DNA from: Verrucomicrobiaceae bacterium
GTDB lineage: Bacteria > Verrucomicrobiota > Verrucomicrobiia > Verrucomicrobiales > Verrucomicrobiaceae
Assembly: GCA_027489965.1 (NCBI GenBank)
Contig: JAIXZA010000070.1
Location: 1-36,290 of the forward strand
DNA: 36,290 nucleotides
Reading direction: 5' to 3'
Shown: piece after piece, positions 17,201 to 24,900 of the stretch
How the letters are laid out: every line of letters starts with the position of its first letter
Numbering within the stretch: the stretch's first letter is position 1
Notes under the pieces: model-generated
The model's input: the letters and a program-made list of their open reading frames with translations, nothing else
The model's database searches: none
What the model was told of the DNA's origin: nothing
Made by a program: the position numbers and the translations under genes

Positions 17201-17949
17201 TGCGCTTGGTACAAGATAAAGAGGATGCCCGCGGGGTCTTCACCCCAGTTCACCAAAGCGCCATCACCTCCATCGCCTTTAGCCCAGATGGGCAGTCACT
17301 GATCACAGGATCGACAGACCGCACCGCCGCCGTGTGGGATGCGCGAAAGGTCGCACCCCTAACAGATGCCTTTCGACTCGGTGGGCAGGTGCAATGCGTC
17401 GTCTTCAGTGCTGATGGGAAGCGTTTTGCCTGTTCATCAAACAATCAAGTCGTAGTGGGAGATGTAGCCGCTCGCTCCCTGCTGGGACAGCCCTTTAAAC
17501 TACCAAGTCTTGGGCGCACATTGGCTCTAAATCATGATGGAACATGCGTAGCCTTTGGTCTTGGTGATGGAAATACTCTCATCCACGAGATTGCCCCGGA
17601 ACCTCGCACGCCGGCACCTGTTTGGTTTTTAAAACTCGCAGAGACTTACGTCTCTCGTCGAATGACGCAGCAGGGCACCATTGAAGTGATGGATCATCCT
17701 GGTCTGGCTGCGCTCCAGCAGCTGGCACCCGAAAATGAAAGCAATGAATGGCAAAGCTTGTCCACATGGATGTTTACGCACACAGGTCTGCGTCATCTGA
17801 CGCCCTGGTCAGAACTCAATCTTGAGACCTATCTTCGAGAAATTGAAAACAGATCTTCCGCCACTCGAGAGATCGAAAATCGTCGTTTACGCTCACTACT
17901 TTACCATCAGCGTGATATGGGTGAAGCCGTGAAATTACCAGAGCCTTAA
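14242..17949 (+). CDS. Zinc-ribbon / Ser-Thr protein kinase / TM / WD40-like sensor protein
   Basis: A 1235-residue protein. A CxxC-CPxC zinc ribbon (Cys4, Cys7, Cys20, Cys23) is followed by a complete PknB-type kinase: glycine loop GEGGFANV near 70, VAVKVL, HRDLKPSN at about 183-190, DFGIAK at about 206 and GTPGYMSPEQ. A single TM helix lies at about 366-390, then a short helical stretch resembling TPR units, and about 750 residues of beta-propeller-like repeats. The clearest WD40 unit, ITSIAFSPDGQSLITGSTDR ending in VWD, is near 1007-1030. The kinase faces the cytoplasm and the propeller probably the periplasm, suggesting a sensor; its ligand is unknown. It is bracketed by 95-bp direct repeats, and its more AT-rich DNA differs from dinG. 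Confidence 0.93.
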   Translation: MAECTICHTSLEQRGELSNCPTCSSPVHPRGDDDKPSVSKMEEETLIMTAPRIDSMPEVEQYLMVEKLGEGGFANVYRAQQLEPVRREVAVKVLKSNVATSHVLARFKAERQTLARMEHPGIARFWDSGVTKLGQPFFAMELVRGEPVTTYCERYKLDLKERLEVFMAICHAVQHAHEKGVLHRDLKPSNILVASSGAERVVKIIDFGIAKALEKTPETEEEGLVTSLHQAVGTPGYMSPEQSAWGAHHVDARSDLYALGVVLYELITGSTPLQIDRRANVEAKHRLHAEHITVPSLLPHCLLATKTEKRDIDAIVMKALDVDSTLRYASVAAFADDVQRHLRDEPVLACVRSWTYVMEKFTRRHLPFVASAAVALLAIIVGFTVSTILYFEEQKARTHAEETQKMVEARELELRHTLSRSDFAAAQQFKNAGEAQSAVACLTRALRQDPEFKAAAADLQMMLIQDDTPQPVEKVILADPAWGDVVESLGAVSDGGHVLASVFNDQKNKHQHLILFRHQKGEWQRREIPLSSRVTAIALAASGNLLAVAEAGPSVCLYRSEDPSFERKWSPPSSVTALVTSTSIEMTLIGCADGSVWSLSSIANAPAQRLGSVIGEVTALQMGTKDSFVIAAGKTGEVRQMSVLPEGESSLLLKLPNEITALSTTASSLIIAAGDALGNVACCNSKGESLMPVTRLHESGVTALSLGGVQNQTMLLSAGGARDLRVRWTEVKSGVQINVPVESSGMVKRLVMTHSNDSAVIVNADASVRMWRKTGDGALTVRKPQRTRFIAMSSQGNCIAVRQEFGNSLEVLLIPQDTLFGTVVGLDKVSPLQGLKDRAFLSFSNNGKSLLETHEYGVANLWDAEKASLLGSVQWSQPALAVVPLGDGKFHVALADGSLIEIMKDGSNPVVRVPAAPEVPWTLAAISPDGQAAIWATASPDLQQTCQARVWWAGDASPHEMKAERLSCVAIHAGKRSIAFGLGNGHVRLVQDKEDARGVFTPVHQSAITSIAFSPDGQSLITGSTDRTAAVWDARKVAPLTDAFRLGGQVQCVVFSADGKRFACSSNNQVVVGDVAARSLLGQPFKLPSLGRTLALNHDGTCVAFGLGDGNTLIHEIAPEPRTPAPVWFLKLAETYVSRRMTQQGTIEVMDHPGLAALQQLAPENESNEWQSLSTWMFTHTGLRHLTPWSELNLETYLREIENRSSATREIENRRLRSLLYHQRDMGEAVKLPEP

Positions 17950-18131
17950 TGACAAAATAGGACCGATCGTCACTCTTCATCGTGAAAAAATGAAAAGTTT
18001 CAAAGCTCCATTGGATAAAGCATGAGAACTTCAATTTTACACAGTTAGAATGGAAGGAATTCTCAAACCCTCGATAAATTCATAAGATACAACCATATTT
18101 TCTACCTTGATGGATTCCTTGTTCCAGGAAT

Positions 18132-18226
18132 GAAAACGCATTCCGCCTTTGCACCGGAGCGCGGCCCCGACATGGTGAGCGGCTCATGATTAGCATCCTC
18201 GATCCCTCTGAAGGCAGCCACGGTGG
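18132..18226. repeat. 95-bp direct repeat, copy 2, overlapping the dinG start
   Basis: Copy of 13972-14066 with 13 substitutions and no gaps. It includes the candidate dinG ATG at 18186 and the first 13 or so codons. It may be a member of a dispersed intergenic repeat family, or a duplication made when the kinase gene entered. Confidence 0.88.
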
Positions 18227-20192
18227 CCCCACACTCGTGGAGCGGATGCATTTGGCTTTTTCCAACGATGGAAAGTTGGCGGGATCGCCTCAGTTCGAGT
18301 ATCGCTCGCAGCAGCAGCACATGGCTGAATTGGTGGCGGGGGCGCTGGAGAAAAATCGGGCGCTGATCGTGGAGGCCGCGACGGGAGTCGGTAAGTCGCT
18401 GGCCTATTTGCTGCCAGCAGCCACCTTTGCGCTGGAACAAAAGCGGAAGGCGATCATCTGCACTCACACGATCAATTTGCAGGAACAGTTGATCCACAAA
18501 GACATTCCCATCGTGAAAAAGGTGGTGGGAGATTTTCATGCAGAGTTGTTGAAAGGCCGGAATAACTACTTGTGTCCGACCCGGCTGAAGAGTGCGTTTT
18601 CGCAGACAGGCGATCTGTTCAGCAGCAGTGAGGCGGCAGAGCTTCAGCTGATCGAGGAATGGCATCGCGAGAATCCGACGGCGACGCTCAGTGAAATGGA
18701 CTTCACCCCAGGCGCGCGACTCTGGTCCATGGTGCGCAGCGAGCCTCATGCCTGCACGCCTCGGCGCTGCCCACCTGGAAGTGGCTGCGTTTACCAAGAT
18801 GTGCGCCGACGCATGGCCGCAGCCGATCTGCTGGTGCTGAATCACACGCTTTTCTTCACGCTGATGGCCTCAGCCGAAGAGACTCTGGCGGATGATGCCA
18901 ATTTCATCTTTCCACGTGATTTTGTGATCCTGGATGAGGCCCACACGATCGAAAACATCGCTGCGCAGGCCTTTGGCATACATGTCAGCGAATCGAGTGT
19001 GCGCTTTGAACTAGGGCGACTCTACAATCCGAAAACTCGCAAGGGCTTCTTTGCCAGTGTGGGAGACAGTGATGCGATCCGTGATGTGGTGCAGGCGATT
19101 GCCATGACGGAGACTTTTTTCCGCAATGCAGAGGCCGTTTGTAAATTCACAGGGACCTATGCCAAGGAGTTCCGCATCCGTGAGCCAGGCCTGGTGGAAA
19201 ATGAGCTGGCACTGCCGCTGCAACGCGTGGCCAACTTTGCCCTCAAAGCGGGTGATGCCGCCAAGAGCGAGGGCCAACGACTCGAGCTACACGACATCGC
19301 CAAGCGGCTCGGTGGACTGCGCACGAATCTGAGTGCCTTCCTGGATCAAACGGAAGATGGGCATGTTTATTGGGCAGAGCGGGGCACAGGCGATCACCGC
19401 AGTTTAGCGCTGCATAGCGCCCCGATTGATGTGTCGCCGAAGCTCGAGGAAATCTTTTTTGGCGGCGGCAAGGCCTGTGTTTTCACCAGTGCCACCTTAA
19501 GTGTCGGAGATGACGAACGGCTGAATTACTTCCGCAATCGAGTCGGTGGGCAAAAGGCGCAATCGGCCTGCATTCACAGTCCGTTTGATTTCAAAAAGCA
19601 GATGCGTCTCTACTTAGTGAAGCGCATGCCTGAGCCGAAAGATGAGGCCTACGGAGATGCCATGCAGGATAAGATCGCCCATTTCCTGGGCTTATCTCAG
19701 GGGCGGGCTTTTGTGCTCTTTACCAGCTATACCCAGATGACGGCCATGGCGGATCGGTTGGAAGATTTCTGCCTCGACCATGGCTGGCGTCTGCTGGTTC
19801 AGGGGCGCGGCATGCCACGCCATCAGCTTTTAGCGGAGTTTAAAAAAGACGTGCACAGCATCCTCTTCGGCACCGACAGCTTCTGGACCGGCGTGGACGT
19901 CCCCGGTGAGGCCCTGAGCAACGTGATCATTACTCGCCTGCCCTTTGCCGTGCCTGATCATCCACTCACCGCCAGCCGCATGGAGCACCTGGAAGAACAA
20001 GGCATCAACAGCTTCAGCGAATACAGCGTGCCCGAGGCCATCCTGAAACTCCGTCAAGGCGTAGGCCGCCTCATCCGCACCCAAAAAGATCAAGGCATGG
20101 TCGTCATCCTGGATAACCGCATCCTTTCCAAGCCCTACGGCCGCGCCTTCCTAGCCTCCCTACCCGATTGCCCGACCGAGATCGTGGCGTGA
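18186..20192 (+). CDS. dinG: DinG-type ATP-dependent DNA helicase with Fe-S cluster
   Basis: A 668-residue superfamily 2, XPD-like helicase that unwinds DNA 5' to 3' and resolves R-loops and other structures. The Walker A motif EAATGVGKS has Lys70, and DEAH is at about 250. Four cysteines between them (LCPT near 130, then ACTPRRCPPGSGC near 190-200) fit the Fe-S cluster domain. Motif VI reads QGVGRLIRT near the C-terminus. Two starts are possible: ATG 18186, whose first codons lie in the 95-bp repeat, and ATG 18246 (MHLAFSNDGK), where homology-like sequence begins and a weak GGAG precedes it. I give the longer one but consider the shorter equally likely. It converges with the methyltransferase gene. 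Confidence 0.93.
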   Translation: MISILDPSEGSHGGPTLVERMHLAFSNDGKLAGSPQFEYRSQQQHMAELVAGALEKNRALIVEAATGVGKSLAYLLPAATFALEQKRKAIICTHTINLQEQLIHKDIPIVKKVVGDFHAELLKGRNNYLCPTRLKSAFSQTGDLFSSSEAAELQLIEEWHRENPTATLSEMDFTPGARLWSMVRSEPHACTPRRCPPGSGCVYQDVRRRMAAADLLVLNHTLFFTLMASAEETLADDANFIFPRDFVILDEAHTIENIAAQAFGIHVSESSVRFELGRLYNPKTRKGFFASVGDSDAIRDVVQAIAMTETFFRNAEAVCKFTGTYAKEFRIREPGLVENELALPLQRVANFALKAGDAAKSEGQRLELHDIAKRLGGLRTNLSAFLDQTEDGHVYWAERGTGDHRSLALHSAPIDVSPKLEEIFFGGGKACVFTSATLSVGDDERLNYFRNRVGGQKAQSACIHSPFDFKKQMRLYLVKRMPEPKDEAYGDAMQDKIAHFLGLSQGRAFVLFTSYTQMTAMADRLEDFCLDHGWRLLVQGRGMPRHQLLAEFKKDVHSILFGTDSFWTGVDVPGEALSNVIITRLPFAVPDHPLTASRMEHLEEQGINSFSEYSVPEAILKLRQGVGRLIRTQKDQGMVVILDNRILSKPYGRAFLASLPDCPTEIVA

Positions 20193-20330
20193 AGCGAGGC
20201 TGAAAAGCTTCCGCCATTGTGCGGGATGGACACACCCAACTGAGTTATCATGACCATTGCTCATGAATGGATTCAATCATCATAGTCAGCGTGGTGCGAT
20301 CAAATTGCAGTACAAAGTATCAGACCTATC

Positions 20331-21032
20331 CTAGGCGCTGAAAACAAGGACGTGATGCTGGGCAAACCGATCCAGTAAACGAACGTTTGGTAACGACGCG
20401 GCTGCCGCCATGCCTTTGAGATCAGAGAACGTTTCGGGATAATCATAGGCAGCTACATGATCGCAGGCTTCCTCGATATGATCGGGCCGCACCGCGGTCC
20501 ACTGAGTGCGCATGACATTGAGGTAGCCTTCAAGGTATTGCTCACGCGTCTGCCCCTCCTCGCGCACCACATCCACCAGGATGAACTGGCCACCTGGGGC
20601 AAGCTTCGCCGCGCAGGCATGGAACAGATCCTGTTTCCCTTTTGCATCCAAATGATGGACGGCATACCCACTGAAAATGACATCAAAGGATACTTCCGTA
20701 GCCTGCAACGCTTGCAGCATATCCTGATGATACAGCCCCACATTGTCGAGCCCCCTCAAATACTCATGAGCTTCCTTCAAAGCGGCTTCCGAAAGATCCA
20801 CACCCGCATAGCGACTGGGTGTGGCCGTTTTGAGACAGGGTGCGATAAACCGTGTATTACCGCAGCCAAGATCAAGCAGCGAATACGCCCCACTCGCGCG
20901 CCGCTGACTCAACAATGCAGTGACATGTGTGTAGATCTCACGATGAAACATGTAGTTCATCTCCGAAATGGAGTCGTAGAGTGTCCAAGATTGGCGGAAA
21001 AGGGTAGTCTCGTCGGTAGCTTGTTCGGGCAT
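20331..21032 (-). CDS. Class I SAM-dependent methyltransferase
   Basis: A 233-residue protein with a Rossmann-type SAM-binding core. Motif I is LLDLGCGNTRF at about 52-62, motif II has the acidic GVDLSEAAL, and FDVIFSGYAVHHLD and LAPGGQFILVDVV are the usual post-motif blocks. It would methylate a small molecule or lipid, but nothing points to a particular substrate. The N-terminal region before motif I (SISEMNYMFHREIY) is helical and probably shapes the substrate pocket. The gene lies downstream of the short CxxCH protein gene on the same strand, 51 bp after it, and may share its transcript. Confidence 0.88.
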   Translation of the reverse strand: MPEQATDETTLFRQSWTLYDSISEMNYMFHREIYTHVTALLSQRRASGAYSLLDLGCGNTRFIAPCLKTATPSRYAGVDLSEAALKEAHEYLRGLDNVGLYHQDMLQALQATEVSFDVIFSGYAVHHLDAKGKQDLFHACAAKLAPGGQFILVDVVREEGQTREQYLEGYLNVMRTQWTAVRPDHIEEACDHVAAYDYPETFSDLKGMAAAASLPNVRLLDRFAQHHVLVFSA

Positions 21033-21083
21033 GCGGCAGAGAAGAGAGCATTAATCGAATCGGCTGCCAAGCGCCTGCTTGCA

Positions 21084-21497
21084 TCAATCTTTAAGCCCCA
21101 GATCTGCAATACTCGCTCGGCAGCGCCGGTAAACGGCTACCAAAATGGCTTTTGTGGGAAAGCTGATCCGATTCAAAAAGCGTGTCGTGGTGGTGAAATC
21201 TGCCAGCACATTGCCGAATTTTCCTTTCCACTTGGCTTCCTGGTATTTGGGATCAATAAGCGCTCCATGTAGCCAGCCAGTCGCGTCTGTTGGAGACAGA
21301 CTTTGTTCCATGTCAACACCTCGGCCCATGCCAGTGAACAAACCGCGCCCCTGAACGGCGACATGACAAGAGCGGCAATCTGGGCAATCAAAACTCACCA
21401 TCCGAGGATGGGCTTGGCTGCTTGGCGCAAGCAAAAACACCCCCGCACAAGCGAGATTTAAAATGAGAACACGATCGAATAAGCTCATCAATGCCAT
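21084..21497 (-). CDS. Short secreted protein with a CxxCH haem-binding motif, possibly truncated
   Basis: A 137-residue protein. The first 29 residues form a signal peptide ending SSQA. The mature part begins HPRMVSFDCPDCRSCHV, with CRSCH (Cys41, Cys44, His45) as a covalent haem c site and a third Cys at 38. The following QGRGLFTGMGRGVDMEQS segment resembles the start of longer outer-membrane proteins that have one N-terminal haem site and a long beta-rich body. Here the chain ends soon after, so I suspect a 3' truncation or a frameshift near 21086. This is inference. It is also possible that it is a small intact cytochrome. The methyltransferase starts 51 bp downstream. Confidence 0.6.
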   Translation of the reverse strand: MALMSLFDRVLILNLACAGVFLLAPSSQAHPRMVSFDCPDCRSCHVAVQGRGLFTGMGRGVDMEQSLSPTDATGWLHGALIDPKYQEAKWKGKFGNVLADFTTTTRFLNRISFPTKAILVAVYRRCRASIADLGLKD

Positions 21498-21563
21498 GGA
21501 TGGCGGTGTTCATTCTGAACGCTTATCCCAGAAATGGGCGTATTTCGATCCATTCGCAACTTT

Positions 21564-21695
21564 CTAAACTAGAGCGGATTCGTTTTGTGCTTTTTTCGAT
21601 GTTCGACGCCTCCGCAGCACTACACTCGTTAGGCCGACGCCAAGCAACAGCGGACAAAAACGCTCGGGAACGGCTTGCCGCTGGCCATCCAGGCT
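21564..21695 (-). pseudogene. Remnant of a PEP-CTERM-type C-terminal sorting signal
   Basis: On the minus strand an open stretch of 43 codons reads AVPERFCPLLLGVGLTSVVL, then RRRR and a short basic tail before a stop at 21564. A VPE motif, a hydrophobic helix and an Arg cluster at the end are the pattern of PEP-CTERM signals, which direct proteins to exosortase-dependent sorting. An in-frame stop (21696-21698) lies just upstream and there is no start codon, so it looks like the leftover 3' end of a lost gene. Confidence 0.55.
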
Positions 21696-21791
21696 TCATT
21701 TCGCTGCCTTTAACGGCAGGTTGCACCCATGGAGGGAAACCGATTTCGAGCTAAAAACACGGCATGACCTCTGTCGAGGATGCTTTTTAAA

Positions 21792-21932
21792 GCTGGTGCG
21801 CAGTGAAGGGTTCGAAGCAGATGTGCTAGCAACACCTGCATGGATGAAGCATTCGGGTTCATCGCACGAAAAAGGCCAGAGACGTGTATCTCTGGCCTTT
21901 GATTGAGATATCAGATTGATCCCTTGCCGCAG
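21792..21932. repeat. Duplicated 3' flank, copy 1 (downstream of giant gene 1)
   Basis: About 141 bp closely similar to 28420-28561. The similarity begins abruptly at GCTGGTGCGCAGTG in both copies and continues into the coding region. Each copy contains the terminator. The duplication that made the paralogs therefore included the 3' untranslated region. Confidence 0.85.
21869..21900 (-). terminator. Rho-independent terminator of giant gene 1
   Basis: On the minus strand, a 12-bp perfect stem AAAGGCCAGAGA / TCTCTGGCCTTT with a six-base loop runs into five T residues. It starts 32 bp after the stop codon and has the same stem as the terminator at 28498-28529. Confidence 0.92.
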
Positions 21933-24900
21933 TTACGGCACGACAATTTTAGCATGCGCCTGCACTCCGCCTGTAAAGGTCAGCAACAAGGTGAGCTGGC
22001 CATCGGCTAGGAAGACCCGGCGTCCAATGGCTCCGTCACTGGCTAGAGCGGTGATTGCCGTCACGGTTCGAGGTGTACCTCCTACGTTGAGTGTATCACC
22101 CTCACGCACGGCCAGCTTCACTGCGCCGCTTTTATTCACCACCCACAGGCCCGTGTCATTGGCGGTGGTCACTCCGCCCACTCCGACCTTCATTGTGGCT
22201 TGGAATATCGGCTGAGCCACACCTGGCAGGGCGATCTGATTGATTTTAGAGAGCGTGCTGCCTGCCACATCAGGGGCTTCGCTCCCTTCTCGCGCCACAA
22301 GTTGGAGGCCGTTTGTGGCGTGCAGCGCCCAGAGGCCCCCGCTGTTGACGTTGGCGGTGACTCCCGTGCCGCGCACTGCAGCTTTAACGAGGAACTCGTA
22401 GTCTCCACCACCCAGCACGAGGTCAGTGAAGTCACTGAAGACCACTCCTGCAGCGGTGCCAGGAGCGGCGGCGTTTTCACGAAGTTGCAGTGTCAATACG
22501 CCGGGAGCGGTATCGACAAAGACACCGACGTCGTTCGTGCTGCTCACTCCGACTGGCTTGTTGGTCACCATCTGGCTGATGAAGCCGTAGTAGGTGCCCG
22601 TGTTATCAAAACCAGGGCTGCGGAAGGTGTTCCACTTGGCCAATGGCAGCACGCCGGGCGCGGCATAGGTGTCCACGAACTGCTGGCTGGCTGCATAAGC
22701 AAGACCGAAGCCGCTGTCACTGCTGCCATCGAAGCTACCCACCACGACCCCGGAGGTGCCATCAGTAAACACCACACTGAAGGTGACGACTGACTCGCCC
22801 GTGGGAGCCACACTGAGTTCTTTGCCATGACCGGAGGAGGCATTGCTAGCCTCCAGAATGCTGAAACTCCTCACCGTCTTGGGGGCTCTGTTGACGGTCA
22901 GCGTCTGGCCTGGGAGCATCAGCGGACGCAGGCCAGTATTGGCGTCCCAGCCAAAGAGCACGCTGCGATTGTCCACCAAAGTGCCGACGAAGATCACCAA
23001 ATCACCTCCGATGGAGAAGTTGCCAAGGGTCTTCAGGTTGCTGCCCAGACCCACATCCGTGCCCGTGCGCACCACGAGCTTAAGCGTGCCATCACCGGCA
23101 TTGCTGAACAGGCAGCGGCTGTTGACATTTTTCGTGACGCCCGCGCCACGCACTTCCCCAATGAAGGCGATGCGGCCAGCCTCATTGATGACTGGAGGGT
23201 TGAAGTTGTAGTGGGTCACGCCAGGAAGACTTGGCGCAGCCTGATTCTCCGAGAAGACGAGGACCGGCGGCTGGCCGACCAGCATACCCGCACGCTGACT
23301 GCGGTTATTGTGAAGGATTTTCGCCGCAAAGGCCAGCACGCCGCTGGAGTTCATCGCAGGCGAACCCACGAAGCTGTAAAGCTTGGAGCCGACCGGGCCT
23401 CCGAGCACATTGCTGCCCGAGGTGCCATGCACAGCAATGTTACCGCCCACATTGATTATCGGCGAACTGCCGGAAGCCACAACAGTGCCGGTCACAGGGA
23501 AGTCAAAGACAGCCTCGTTGAGGTCGTTGCTGTTGATGACCACATTGCCTGAGTAAGTTGCCGCAGTGCTGGCCTCGAGTGAGACCTGGAAGCCGTAGGA
23601 GGCGTTTGGAGCCAGCGTCGTTGGAGCAGCGTTGGTACGGTAACCCGATGGCACCGTGATGCTGGAGAGGGTGAGGTCTGCATCACCCGTATTGCGCACG
23701 AGGAAGCTGCGCACGCTGGCCATATTCGGTGAGGTGCTGCCGAAGTCGATCACCGTGGCCTGACCATCGCTGAGCTCAGCTGCCAGACTGTGGCTGCCGT
23801 CATGCACGACGATTTCATTCTTGCTGATGCTGATGGTGAAGGCTTCCTCATAAAACAAGCCACCTACATCCGTCGTCCTGACGCGGACCGCGTAGCTGCT
23901 TTGGGTTTCGTAATTCGCAATCGGCGTCAGGTTCAATGAAGAGCCAGAGATGGTGAAGCTACCATTATCCGTGCTGCCCGTTCCGCTGACCAGCGTGTAA
24001 GTGAAGGTATCACCCGCGTCCACATCCGTCGTGCTTAAGGTGCCCACCGTGGCATTGGCCGCATTGTTTTCCGAAATGCTCGTCGAGCTCAGCGCAATGT
24101 CCGACGGTGCGCGATTGCGCTTAATGTGAATCTGGAAGACCGTATCCACGGCAAGTCCAGTGCCGTCGGTGGCACGCACACGAATGGAGTAAAGATTTTT
24201 GACCTCGTAATCGGGTGAGTTGTTGATCGTCAGCGCACCCCCCGAAGAGAGGGTAAAGCTGGCATTGTCATCATCTCCAGTTCCGCTGACAAGGGCAAAG
24301 GTGGCGGTGCTGCCTGCATCATCGTCCTGAGCCGTGAACGTGGTTACAAGTGAATTGGCAGGAACGTCTTCAAAAATGCTGATCGGCGCGCTTGTGATGA
24401 GAGTGAAATTGCCGTTGAAGCTGGAGTGTGCCCCAGGAGCGCTGAAAAGCTCGACTTGGGCACCACCTCCATTCTCAAAGAACAAAAAGTCCAAGCTGTG
24501 CATTCCAGCCGTGAGAGTGACGGTCACATACCGCTCTTCCTCCCCATGTTGACTGTCGTCCTCAAGCTGAGTGACTCCGTCGATACGGATACGTGACCCA
24601 TCGTCACTGCGCACGCCAAAGGTCCACTGGCCGGAAGTCGGCACATAGATGGAACCCGTGACCTGAAGGGCAAAGCTGTTGATCTCAACAATGCTGGCCT
24701 CACCGGGGAATGGTAGGACCCCATCAAATCTGCCGTTAGTGCCAGAATCCGCAAAATCGACTTTTGCAATGGGGCCGGTGAACTGACTGAGCACATTACT
24801 GCCAGCCAAGAGCAAGTCTGCTTCGGCGAGGTTCGCGGTGCTGCCAGTATTTGAGAAGACCATGCGCGCGGTCAGTTGCGGCGACGTGATGGCCGTGCCT

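Larger units (their letters stand above)
21498..21932. other. 435-bp spacer with a PEP-CTERM remnant and a terminator
   Basis: No intact gene is supported. The spacer holds a short open stretch resembling a PEP-CTERM tail (21564-21695), the terminator of the first giant gene (21869-21900), and the part of its 3' flank that is duplicated at 28420-28561. Confidence 0.7.

Noticed and set aside
21933..22000. PEP-CTERM, autotransporter or type IX sorting tail on the giant proteins
   Set aside because: Both end in a short beta-rich sequence (VQAHAKIVVP and VQANVKVAVP) without a hydrophobic helix, barrel or basic tail.
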